From NCBI GenBank assembly GCA_019414465.1, contig DXLY01000064.1:4673-10194 (forward strand): a DNA stretch of 5,522 nt. Reading direction: 5' to 3'. Each line of letters begins with the position of its first letter. Position 1 is the first letter of the stretch. Made by a program: the position numbers and the translations under genes. The DNA is from Collinsella sp. (GTDB lineage: Bacteria > Actinomycetota > Coriobacteriia > Coriobacteriales > Coriobacteriaceae). Positions 1 through 5,522 of the stretch are shown here, piece by piece. Under the pieces are notes generated by a model that saw only the letters and a list, made by a program, of their open reading frames with translations, ran no database searches and was not told the origin of the DNA.

Positions 1-552
1 TCTACCGCCGACTTCAAGAACGGCCTCGGTCTCCGCATCAAGGACAAGGTCTACACCATCGTCGAGTTCCAGCATGTCAAGCCGGGCAAGGGCGGCGCGT
101 TTGTGCGCTACAAGACCCGCGACATCAAGAGCGGCCGCGTCGTCGAGAACACCTGCAACGCCGGCACCAAGTTCGAGAGCGTCATGCTCACCACCCGTGA
201 GTTCCAGTACCTCTACAACGATGGCACCGACTACATCTTCATGGACAACGAGTCCTATGAGCAGGTTCCCGTTCCCGAGGACATGGTGGGCGAGAACTCC
301 AAGTGGCTGCGCGAGAACGACATCTGCCAGCTGCTCTTCGCCGACGATGAGCTCATGGGCGTGACCCCGCCGATGTTCATCGAGACCACCATTGTCCAAA
401 CCGACCCGGGCTTTAAGGGCGACACCGTCCAGGGTTCCACCAAGCCGGCCACGATCGACACCGGCGCTGTCATCCAGGTCCCCATGTACCTCAACGAGGG
501 CGAGGTCATCAAGGTTGACACCCGCGACGGCAAGTTCGTCTCCCGCGTCTAG
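1..552 (+). CDS. efp: Elongation factor P (EF-P), 5'-truncated by window edge
   Basis: EF-P binds the ribosome between the P and E sites and relieves stalling at consecutive prolines during translation in the cytoplasm. The frame is open from base 1 to a TAG at 550-552, giving 183 residues. Family members are about 185 aa and often begin M-[I/V]-S, so probably only two residues lie outside the window. Three features identify it: the N-terminal KOW-like loop VKPGKGGAF with its tip lysine at codon 88-90 (window residue 30, equivalent to Lys32 of Bacillus EF-P); the TDPGFKGDT signature of the central and C-terminal OB domains; and the ending GEVIKVDTRDGKFVSRV. The tip lysine is the residue that is modified in many species. 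Its context, PGKGG, is closer to the Bacillus form than to the PGKGP type of other Actinobacteria. A start at GTG 103 would remove the functional loop and is wrong. It is the first visible gene of the operon, 24 bases before the Asp23-like gene. Identity is very secure. Confidence 0.97.
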   Translation, partial: STADFKNGLGLRIKDKVYTIVEFQHVKPGKGGAFVRYKTRDIKSGRVVENTCNAGTKFESVMLTTREFQYLYNDGTDYIFMDNESYEQVPVPEDMVGENSKWLRENDICQLLFADDELMGVTPPMFIETTIVQTDPGFKGDTVQGSTKPATIDTGAVIQVPMYLNEGEVIKVDTRDGKFVSRV

Positions 553-566
553 CAACCAACTTCTCT

Positions 567-572
567 AGGAGG
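567..572 (+). promoter_or_regulatory. Strong Shine-Dalgarno of the Asp23-like gene
   Basis: A perfect AGGAGG lies four bases before the ATG at 577, in the 24-base gap after efp. It fixes the start of the downstream gene and is the strongest ribosome binding site in the window. I see no promoter-like -10/-35 pair in this gap. Confidence 0.8.
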
Positions 573-576
573 ACTC

Positions 577-939
577 ATGCCCCAGGAAATCAAGATTGAC
601 GGCATCGGCATTTCGCCCGATGTTCTGACCGCCATCGTCTCGCGCGCCGTGTCCGATGTCGAGGGCATCGCCTCCGTTGGCGTCAAGGACCTTGCCACTA
701 ATCTTGTCTCCATGATGCTCTCGTCCAAGGCCCCGGCTTCCGAGCCGGCGGTCGAGGCCGAGGTCGTTGGCGACAAGCTCGCACTCACCGTGCGTGTCGT
801 GGTGTTCTTTGGCTATCCGTTCAAGAAACTCGCCGAGGCCGTTCGCGCCGCCGTGGTCGCCGCCATCGATGCTCAGGTGGGCGTCGAGGTCGAGCGCGTC
901 GACGTTTGCATTGACGGCCTCGTTTTCCCCAAGGAGTAA
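577..939 (+). CDS. Asp23/Gls24 family (DUF322) envelope stress-like protein
   Basis: This 120-residue protein belongs to the Asp23/Gls24 (DUF322) family. Its members are small alkaline-shock or envelope-stress associated proteins with no known enzymatic activity. The family pattern spans nearly the whole protein. An N-terminal segment of type I-x-I-S-x-x-V-(x)n-A-x-x-D-V-E-G-I-A-S-V covers about residues 10-33. A central beta segment (DKLALTVRVVVFFGYPF) covers about residues 68-84. The C-terminal helix and strand that follow end in VERVDVCIDGLVF. There is no signal peptide or membrane segment, so it is predicted cytoplasmic. It sits directly before nusB, as its Bacillus relative YqhY does. 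The YqhY neighbourhood also carries acetyl-CoA carboxylase genes, and none is visible here. The molecular role cannot be read from the sequence. The start is well supported by AGGAGG at 567-572. Confidence 0.9.
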   Translation: MPQEIKIDGIGISPDVLTAIVSRAVSDVEGIASVGVKDLATNLVSMMLSSKAPASEPAVEAEVVGDKLALTVRVVVFFGYPFKKLAEAVRAAVVAAIDAQVGVEVERVDVCIDGLVFPKE

Positions 940-942
940 CCT

Positions 943-1530
943 TTGAGCCTTAAGGTTTATCGCGGGCGCACGCTTGCCCGCAGTCAGGCGCTGCAGCTGC
1001 TGTTTCAGGCCGAGGCCACGGACAGCCCGCTCGAGCGCGTCCTCGAGGGCGATTTCCTGATCTCGAAGGGCCCCCTCGACCCCTATGCGCTCGAGCTTTG
1101 CCGTGGTGCCTACGAGCATATCGATCGCATCGACTGTGCCCTGCGCGCCGTCGCCAAGAACTGGGATCTTATGCGCATGCCCGGCGCCGACCGCAACCTG
1201 CTGCGTATCGCCGTCTACGAGATGCGCTTCCTCACCGACGAGGAGGTCTCGGACGCCATCGTGATCAACGAGGCCGTCGAGCTTGCCAAGGCCTATGGCA
1301 CCGATCATTCCGCGTCGTTTGTCAACGGCGTGCTGGGCAAGATCGCTCGTAGCGAGGAGCTGCCGGGTGAGGATCTGTACCAGGAGCTGCTGGCCGAAGA
1401 TCGCGCTCGCGAGGAGGCGCAGGCTGCCGAGGCGGCCGCCAAGGTCGCTGCCGCTCAGGCTGCCGCCGGTGTACTTGCCGAGGATGCGGACGCTGCTGAG
1501 GCCGTCGAGGCCGACTCCGTCGAGGAGTAG
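943..1530 (+). CDS. nusB: Transcription antitermination factor NusB with acidic Ala-rich tail
   Basis: NusB binds boxA RNA with NusE (ribosomal protein S10) and helps RNA polymerase read through rRNA operons. The all-helical NusB core covers about residues 7-136. It opens with the R-x-x-A-x-Q-A-L-Q-L-L-F motif (residues 9-21). It continues with DRNLLRIAVYEM (83-94), INEAVELAKAYGT (108-120) and FVNGVLGKIA (126-135), all hallmark segments. The start is TTG at 943, placed six bases after AAGGAG (931-936), which lies in the last codons of the preceding gene. The intergenic gap is only three bases, suggesting translational coupling. At 195 aa it exceeds the usual 130-150 aa. Residues from about 137 on form an extra Glu/Asp/Ala-rich tail: a likely charged helix through about 177, then a disordered acidic end. 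The tail has no recognisable domain. Identity of the core is very secure; the tail's function is unknown. Confidence 0.96.
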   Translation: MSLKVYRGRTLARSQALQLLFQAEATDSPLERVLEGDFLISKGPLDPYALELCRGAYEHIDRIDCALRAVAKNWDLMRMPGADRNLLRIAVYEMRFLTDEEVSDAIVINEAVELAKAYGTDHSASFVNGVLGKIARSEELPGEDLYQELLAEDRAREEAQAAEAAAKVAAAQAAAGVLAEDADAAEAVEADSVEE

Positions 1531-1532
1531 CC

Positions 1533-1772
1533 ATGCCAGAGGGTTCCGTCCGCAACTTCGATGAGATCTCGGATCGCCTGGACCAGATCATCGCTACCGT
1601 TCGCTCCAAGGATACCTCCTTGGAGCGTTCGCTCGATCTGTTTGACGAGGCGATTGAGCTGGGCTCCCGCGCGGTCGATATGGTCGACAAGTTTGAGTTG
1701 ACGCCGCGTGAGGCCGATAAGCTCGAACAGGAATACGATGAGGATGCGGCAAACGAATCCCAGGATAGCTAG
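1533..1772 (+). CDS. xseB: Exodeoxyribonuclease VII small subunit
   Basis: XseB is the small helical subunit of exonuclease VII. Several copies assemble on the large catalytic subunit XseA, which degrades single-stranded DNA to oligonucleotides in both directions. The 79-residue protein has the family pattern F-(D/E)-E-x-x-x-x-L-(D/E)-x-I at residues 9-20, then a charged turn and SLERSLDLFDEAIELG at 29-44. A second helix follows, then an acidic tail from about residue 65. Length matches the usual 70-85 aa. No catalytic residues are expected in this subunit. It begins two bases after the nusB stop, with GAGGAG at 1522-1527 inside the end of nusB as its ribosome binding site, so coupling with nusB is likely. 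The partner gene xseA is not in the window, although it normally lies just upstream of xseB. Such small proteins are weakly conserved, but motif order, size and context agree. Confidence 0.88.
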   Translation: MPEGSVRNFDEISDRLDQIIATVRSKDTSLERSLDLFDEAIELGSRAVDMVDKFELTPREADKLEQEYDEDAANESQDS

Positions 1773-1807
1773 GCCGCATCTCTGGATACGAATGGTTGAT
1801 GGCATTC

Positions 1808-2611
1808 ATGAAACGCGTGCGTCTTGATGACGAACTGATTTCACAGGGCATCTGCGCCGATCGCGCGGATGCCCTTCGCACTCTTATGGCCGGCTTGGTC
1901 TCGAGTGGCGGCGAGCGCTTGACTTCGCCGGGTCTTAAGGTGATGCCGGGGCTGCCGCTGCACGTGAAGGGGCGTATTCCCTATGTTGGCCGCGGCGGTC
2001 TTAAGCTCGAAGGCGCGCTTGATGCGTTTGGCATCAATCCGACGGGCCTTGCCTGTTTGGATGTGGGCTGCTCTACCGGCGGTTTTACCGATTGCCTGCT
2101 CAAGCGCGGAGCTGCGACTGTTGTCTCTGTGGACGTGGGTCGCGCCCAGTTCGATTGGTCGTTGCGTCAGGACGATCGCGTGACGCTGCATGAGCGCACA
2201 AACGTGACGCAGCTGCCTGAGCTTGGCTATGCCGGCGCCATCGACCTGGCTGTGTGTGATGTCTCGTTTACCAGCATCGCGAACATTATCGATGCGGTAC
2301 TGGCGTGCCTGGCGCCTACGGGTGCATTCTGCACGCTCGTAAAGCCGCAGTTTGAGGCTCCGGCGGCGCTGGTGGGCGAGGGCGGCATTGTGACCGATCC
2401 CGCCGTGCGCCGCGATACGCTCGTGGCGGCGGTTGAGCTCTTTGCTGCCAAGGGGCTGTTCCCGGTCGATGTGTGCGTGTCGCCCATTCATGGTGCCAAG
2501 GGCAACGTTGAGTTTTTCCTGTACGGCACGAGATTTGAATCTGGCGACCGCTCGCAAGACGTGCTGCAATCCCAGGTATCGGTTTTGAGCGAGAAAGCTG
2601 CAACGCTATGA
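1808..2611 (+). CDS. tlyA: TlyA family rRNA 2'-O-methyltransferase (S4 + FtsJ-like domains)
   Basis: TlyA-type enzymes transfer a methyl group from S-adenosylmethionine to the 2'-O of a cytidine in 23S rRNA, and in some species also in 16S rRNA; loss gives capreomycin resistance in mycobacteria. Numbered from ATG 1808 the protein has 267 aa, close to the 268 aa of mycobacterial TlyA. Residues 1-60 form the S4 RNA-binding domain (MKRVRLDDELISQG, with MAGLV near residue 30). The Rossmann methyltransferase domain follows. The SAM-binding motif is DVGCSTGGFTD (from residue 85), with Cys where Ala is common. A K-D-K-E type catalytic set is visible: Lys66 in GGLKLEGA, Asp151 in CDVSF, Lys179 in LVKPQF and Glu235 in GNVEFF. 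The start is uncertain: in-frame TTG 1796 and ATG 1799 also exist and none has a strong Shine-Dalgarno. ATG 1808 was chosen because family members start M-[K/R]-x-R-L-D. The stop overlaps the nadK start (ATGA). Older annotations call the family hemolysin A; methyltransferase is better supported. Confidence 0.95.
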   Translation: MKRVRLDDELISQGICADRADALRTLMAGLVSSGGERLTSPGLKVMPGLPLHVKGRIPYVGRGGLKLEGALDAFGINPTGLACLDVGCSTGGFTDCLLKRGAATVVSVDVGRAQFDWSLRQDDRVTLHERTNVTQLPELGYAGAIDLAVCDVSFTSIANIIDAVLACLAPTGAFCTLVKPQFEAPAALVGEGGIVTDPAVRRDTLVAAVELFAAKGLFPVDVCVSPIHGAKGNVEFFLYGTRFESGDRSQDVLQSQVSVLSEKAATL

Positions 2612-3468
2612 AGGTCTTTCTGGTTCCCAATTACTACAAGCAAGAGGCGGTCGAGAGCGGCTTGATGCTCGAGCTTTGGCTGACGCGCCAGGGCTATGAG
2701 GTCGCATGGGCTGCCGACCAGCGATCGAAGATTCAGAGCACGCCTGATATTGACGGCTCCGATCTGGTCATTACGCTCGGCGGTGACGGTACGTTGCTGC
2801 GCGCTGCCCGCATCCTCAACCATCGCGAGATTCCTATCCTCGGTCTTTCCTATGGTCACCTGGGCTTTTTAACTGCTGCGAGCCCCGAGGAGCGCGACAT
2901 TCTGCAGGTCGTGAGCGACGCCCTTTCCGGCGAGCTGCACGTGAGCCGTCGCGCCACCATCGCCGCGGATATCGTGTCCGTGCGCGAAGACGGTACGAAG
3001 GATGTCGTGCGCACCTTCGCCCTCAACGACATGGCGCTTACCCGCGGTCCGCTGTCCGATATGGTCGAGTTCGACATCACGGTGTCGGGCCACCATATCG
3101 ACCGACTGCGTGGCGACGGCGTGGTCGTGTCCACGGCGACTGGTTCTACGGGGTACGCGCTCAGTGCCGGTGGCCCCATCGTGAGCCCCGACTATACGGG
3201 TATGGTCTGCGTACCTATTGCGCCGCACACCATTCAGGCCCGTGCCTTCTTGACTTCGCCGAGTGATGTCGTCGAAATCTTTATGTCTGATGACCGTCCG
3301 AGCGTTCCGGCGATCGCTATCGATGGACAATTTATTACTTGCGATGGCACCGTTGAGAGCGTGGCGGTGCGTCGCGGGCCCGGTGATGTGCTGCTGCTGG
3401 ATTACGGCCCCGAGAGCTTCTATAACTCGGTGAGCCGCGTATTCTACGGAGTCCGTCATGATCGATGA
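2608..3468 (+). CDS. nadK: NAD kinase
   Basis: NAD kinase phosphorylates the 2'-hydroxyl of the adenosine ribose of NAD, using ATP or polyphosphate, and is the cell's source of NADP. The 286-residue product has the family hallmarks in order. The GGDGT motif is at residues 58-62, in ITLGGDGTLLRAAR. The dinucleotide-binding motif is ND at 140-141, in LNDMALTRG, with Asp where Glu is also common. The glycine-rich GDGVVVSTATGSTGYALSAGGP begins at residue 169, and an IDGQ segment lies near the C-terminus. Length is normal for a bacterial NadK and no key motif is missing. The ATG at 2608 overlaps the tlyA TGA by four bases, so it is probably translated by coupling; a separate Shine-Dalgarno is weak. 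The 3' end overlaps recN by 11 bases in another frame. The order tlyA-nadK-recN is also known from mycobacteria, supporting the assignment and a shared transcript. Confidence 0.97.
   Translation: MKVFLVPNYYKQEAVESGLMLELWLTRQGYEVAWAADQRSKIQSTPDIDGSDLVITLGGDGTLLRAARILNHREIPILGLSYGHLGFLTAASPEERDILQVVSDALSGELHVSRRATIAADIVSVREDGTKDVVRTFALNDMALTRGPLSDMVEFDITVSGHHIDRLRGDGVVVSTATGSTGYALSAGGPIVSPDYTGMVCVPIAPHTIQARAFLTSPSDVVEIFMSDDRPSVPAIAIDGQFITCDGTVESVAVRRGPGDVLLLDYGPESFYNSVSRVFYGVRHDR
3448..3451 (+). promoter_or_regulatory. Ribosome binding site of recN, inside nadK
   Basis: GGAG lies six bases before the recN ATG at 3458 and within the last codons of nadK. It supports the 11-base overlapping start over any later ATG, and the N-terminus it gives (MIDELQVSNIALI) matches the usual RecN opening of type M-L-x-x-L-x-I-x-N-x-A-L-I. 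Confidence 0.65.
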
Positions 3469-5086
3469 GCTGCAGGTTTCTAACATTGCGCTCATTCGCG
3501 AGGCGACGCTGCTGCCGAGTGCCGGCCTGACTGTCCTGACCGGCGAGACCGGTGCCGGCAAGACCGCGCTGCTCTCGGCCCTCAAGCTTATTTTGGGTGA
3601 GCGCGCGGATTCGTCTATGGTGCGCGAGGGCGAGGCGCTGGCGAGCGTCGAGGCGCGCCTGTTTGACGGCCCGCACGACACGGAGGGCTTCATCGTGCAG
3701 CGCAGTCTTTCTGCCGAGGGCCGCAGCCGAGTGAAGATTGACGGACGCATCGCCAGTGTGCGCGAGCTTTCGGAGCGCGTTGGCGTGATGATGGATCTGT
3801 GCGGCCAACACGAGCACCAGAGCTTGCTCGATCCGGCGCATCATGTTGCGATGGTCGATGCCTGGGCAGGGCGCCCTGCACTCGAGGCGCTCGAGCACTA
3901 CCGCGCCTGCTTTAAGGCTTCGCGCGCTGCCGCTAAGGAGGTTCGACGTGTCGAAGAGACCTCGCGTGCGCAGGGGAGCCGCGTCGAGGAAGCGCGCTTT
4001 GCGCTCGAGCGTATCGGCGAGATCGACCCCAAACCGGGCGAGTATGAGGAACTCGAGGAACTGCTGCCGCGCTCCGAACATGCCGAGGTGCTGGTTGCCA
4101 CAGCTAATGATGCCCATGCATCGCTTGCCTCTGAAGGGGGAGCGCTCGATGCCGTGAACAGCGCCGTGGCAGAACTTTCCCGTATGGCTTCCGTCGATCG
4201 CAAACTTGGCGACATTGCCGATTTGCTTTCGGATGCCTGTATCTCCCTTGAGGATTGCGCGAACGAACTTCGTGCCTATCGCGATGGCGTCGCCTTCGAT
4301 CCGCGCGAGCTCGCTCGCATGCGTGAGCGGTATTCCGACCTCAAGGGCCTGCTGCGTCAGTGGGGTCCTACCATGGACGATGTTTTTGCCATGCGCGATC
4401 GCTCGCAAGAGCTGCTGTCCCTGGTCGATGATGGCGATGAACAGATCAGAAAGGCGCGTGAGGCACTCGGGAGCGCCGAGCACGAGTTGTTTGCCGCTGC
4501 CAAGGCACTTAAGCGCGCTCGCAATGTGGCGGCCCCGCGCTTCTGCCACGAGGTTTGCCGCCAGATGGCTCGCCTGGAGATGGGCGGCGCCGAGCTCGTC
4601 TGGGAGTCGCGTGATCTTCCCCGTGCTGAGTGGACGCCCGTTGGTCCTTCGAGCTACGAGCTGCTATACCGCAGCGGTGCCGGTTTGACTCCACGTCCCC
4701 TGCGCCGCATTGCGTCGGGCGGCGAGCTCAGCCGCGTCATGTTGGCAAGTAAGGTTGTCCTCGGTAACGCGGACGGTGTCGATACGCTGGTGTTTGACGA
4801 GGTCGATGCCGGTGTCGGTGGCTCCACGGCGCGTGCGCTCGCGGGCGTGCTGGCAGATCTCGCCGCTACGCATCAGGTGATTGTCGTAACCCACTTGGCG
4901 CAGGTCGCCGTCATGGCTGACAAGCATTATGTCGTCAGCAAGGAACCGGGCGACGTTCCCCAGACGCATCTGGATGAGGTGGCTGGGGATGCTCGCACCG
5001 CAGAGATCGCCCGCATGCTGAGCGGCGATCAGTCCGAGGCAAGCTTGGCCCACGCGAAGCAGATGCTCGAAGAAGCTCGAGGTTAG
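3458..5086 (+). CDS. recN: DNA repair protein RecN (SMC-like ATPase)
   Basis: RecN is an SMC-like ATPase that acts early in recombinational repair of double-strand breaks, holding or bringing together broken DNA. The 542-residue product has the split ABC ATPase layout. The N-terminal head carries Walker A GETGAGKT at residues 29-36 (Thr where Ser is frequent) and a Q-loop region with LCGQHEHQSLLD near residue 115. Residues from about 150 to 350 are Glu/Arg/Ala-rich with helical heptad character, the short RecN coiled-coil arms. The C-terminal head carries the ABC signature SGGELSR (420-426), Walker B LVFDEVDAG (Asp447, Glu448) and the switch segment VIVVTHLAQVA. Length is at the short end of the usual 550-590 aa, but all motifs are present. 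ATG 3458 lies inside the end of nadK, six bases after GGAG (3448-3451). I see no LexA-like operator or separate promoter upstream. It appears to be the last gene of the operon. Confidence 0.97.
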   Translation: MIDELQVSNIALIREATLLPSAGLTVLTGETGAGKTALLSALKLILGERADSSMVREGEALASVEARLFDGPHDTEGFIVQRSLSAEGRSRVKIDGRIASVRELSERVGVMMDLCGQHEHQSLLDPAHHVAMVDAWAGRPALEALEHYRACFKASRAAAKEVRRVEETSRAQGSRVEEARFALERIGEIDPKPGEYEELEELLPRSEHAEVLVATANDAHASLASEGGALDAVNSAVAELSRMASVDRKLGDIADLLSDACISLEDCANELRAYRDGVAFDPRELARMRERYSDLKGLLRQWGPTMDDVFAMRDRSQELLSLVDDGDEQIRKAREALGSAEHELFAAAKALKRARNVAAPRFCHEVCRQMARLEMGGAELVWESRDLPRAEWTPVGPSSYELLYRSGAGLTPRPLRRIASGGELSRVMLASKVVLGNADGVDTLVFDEVDAGVGGSTARALAGVLADLAATHQVIVVTHLAQVAVMADKHYVVSKEPGDVPQTHLDEVAGDARTAEIARMLSGDQSEASLAHAKQMLEEARG

Positions 5087-5102
5087 GTCGTATCAGCGGT
5101 GT

Positions 5103-5139
5103 TGGTGGGACAAAATTGACTGAAATTTTTGTCCCACTA
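5103..5139. terminator. Inverted repeat between convergent genes, probable transcription terminator
   Basis: GTGGGACAAAA (5105-5115) and TTTTGTCCCAC (5127-5137) are perfect 11-base complements around an 11-base loop. A G-T wobble (5104/5138) and a T-A pair (5103/5139) extend the stem outwards. It sits 16 bases after the recN stop and just before the stop of the convergent gene, which is where a shared terminator is expected. On the plus strand a short TTTT run follows at 5144-5147, seven bases after the perfect stem. On the minus strand no T run follows. The A/T-rich part lies at the loop end of the stem and the GC part at its base. It is therefore not a textbook intrinsic terminator and is most convincing for the recN direction. 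It could instead be a copy of a dispersed intergenic palindrome. Confidence 0.6.
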
Positions 5140-5145
5140 CGCGTT

Positions 5146-5522
5146 TTACTCAACGACCTTATCCGGCTGGATGAGCTCCTCGTAGTAGCTGATATGCTCA
5201 CGCGCGTCTTCAATCTCGGGCAGCAGGAAGTTGTAGATGACCTCGATTATCATCGTGGCACTCATCTTGGAGAACGCAAAGTCGCCCGTGGTGAGCAGTG
5301 CCTCGTGGTTCACAGTATTAAAGGTGTAGTCGGCCAGGCGAGCAAGCGGGGACTTGCTGTCGCTGCTGATGACGACAACGATGGCGCCACAGCCGCGAGC
5401 CGCTTTTGCCATGCGATTCAGTCGACGCGACTTGCCGGAGTTCGAGATCAGCACGATGACATCTCCGGGGCGCAGCGTAAGCGCAAAACCAATCGAGGTC
5501 TCGCTGATGGTGCTTGCCATAC
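5146..5522 (-). CDS. RpiR/MurR-type regulator, SIS-domain C-terminal part (truncated by window edge)
   Basis: About 124 C-terminal residues of a SIS (sugar isomerase) domain protein are present, ending at TAA (5148-5146 on the minus strand). In RpiR-type transcription regulators an N-terminal HTH domain of about 80 residues binds DNA, and the SIS domain senses a phosphosugar. Visible SIS features are PGDVIVLISNSGKSRRLNRMAKAARGCGAIVVVIS and then SPLARLADYTFNT. The S-x-S phosphosugar-binding loop is SNSGKS. The C-terminal helices (SKMSATMIIEVIYNFLL) resemble the end of RpiR proteins. The frame continues past the window edge; the Met codon at 5520-5518 falls inside the SIS fold and is unlikely to be the start. 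The HTH domain lies outside the window, so a SIS-only phosphosugar isomerase is not excluded. It is transcribed towards recN and is not part of that operon. Its sugar ligand cannot be told from this part. Confidence 0.8.
   Translation of the reverse strand, partial: MASTISETSIGFALTLRPGDVIVLISNSGKSRRLNRMAKAARGCGAIVVVISSDSKSPLARLADYTFNTVNHEALLTTGDFAFSKMSATMIIEVIYNFLLPEIEDAREHISYYEELIQPDKVVE

Noticed and set aside
733..748. CCGGCT-tccg-AGCCGG hairpin inside the Asp23-like gene
   Set aside because: Short six-base stem within coding sequence, no T run after it, and likely by chance at this GC content.
565..1308. Minus-strand open frame of 247 codons opposite the Asp23-like gene and nusB
   Set aside because: It covers two well-supported plus-strand genes and their ribosome binding sites, and has no recognisable motif. 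Long antisense frames are common in GC-rich genomes.
2060..2092. Cys in the SAM-binding motif of TlyA (DVGCSTGGF)
   Set aside because: Single small-residue substitution at a position where Ala or Ser is usual; the catalytic set is complete, so normal activity is expected.
1841..2569. Minus-strand open frame of 242 codons opposite tlyA
   Set aside because: Arg/His/Gln/Ala-rich shadow of tlyA, whose S4 and methyltransferase motifs are intact; no motif of its own.
3025..3030. Asn-Asp instead of Asn-Glu in the NAD-binding motif of NadK
   Set aside because: Asp at this position is a conservative change that I recall from many NAD kinases; all other motifs are intact, so no change of function is implied.
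3542..3565. Thr rather than Ser at the end of the RecN Walker A motif
   Set aside because: GK[S/T] is the accepted Walker A consensus, so this is within normal variation.
3335..4549. Long minus-strand open frame of 404 codons opposite nadK and recN
   Set aside because: It lies opposite two genes with complete family motifs. Its composition is the Arg/His/Ala/Leu-rich type expected from the reverse complement of GC-rich coding sequence, and I recognise no domain in it.

Overview
This is an ordinary but informative stretch of GC-rich bacterial chromosome. Seven plus-strand genes lie nearly end to end: efp (cut at the left edge), an Asp23/DUF322 gene, nusB, xseB, tlyA, nadK and recN. One minus-strand gene, an RpiR-type SIS-domain regulator cut by the right edge, converges on recN. 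Codon usage, strong third-position G/C bias and the gene order suggest a high-GC Gram-positive bacterium. My best guess is class Coriobacteriia (Collinsella or a relative). This is inference: no rRNA or other taxonomic marker is present.

Layout. Positions 1-552 hold all but about the first two residues of elongation factor P. Positions 577-939 hold an Asp23/Gls24-like protein, and 943-1530 NusB with an unusual acidic, Ala-rich tail. Positions 1533-1772 hold the small subunit of exonuclease VII. Positions 1808-2611 hold the TlyA rRNA 2'-O-methyltransferase, 2608-3468 NAD kinase, and 3458-5086 the RecN repair ATPase. A 59-base spacer (5087-5145) follows, with a near-perfect inverted repeat that probably acts as a terminator. 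The C-terminal half of the RpiR-like protein occupies 5146-5522.

How the genes work together. Spacings of 24, 3, 2 and about 35 bases, a 4-base ATGA overlap and an 11-base overlap indicate one co-transcribed unit. The products cover translation elongation (EF-P), ribosome maturation (TlyA), transcription antitermination and rRNA synthesis (NusB), cofactor supply (NadK) and DNA repair (XseB, RecN). The order joins two known neighbourhoods: Asp23-nusB-xseB as in Firmicutes such as Bacillus, and tlyA-nadK-recN as in Actinobacteria such as Mycobacterium. Genes that usually sit inside the Bacillus version (folD, xseA, ispA, dxs, argR/ahrC) are absent here.

There is no mobile element, CRISPR array, tRNA or rRNA. 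I found no convincing evidence of a new biological system. The points most worth a second look are the solitary xseB, the NusB tail and the intergenic inverted repeat. No stretch over 300 bases lacks a gene.
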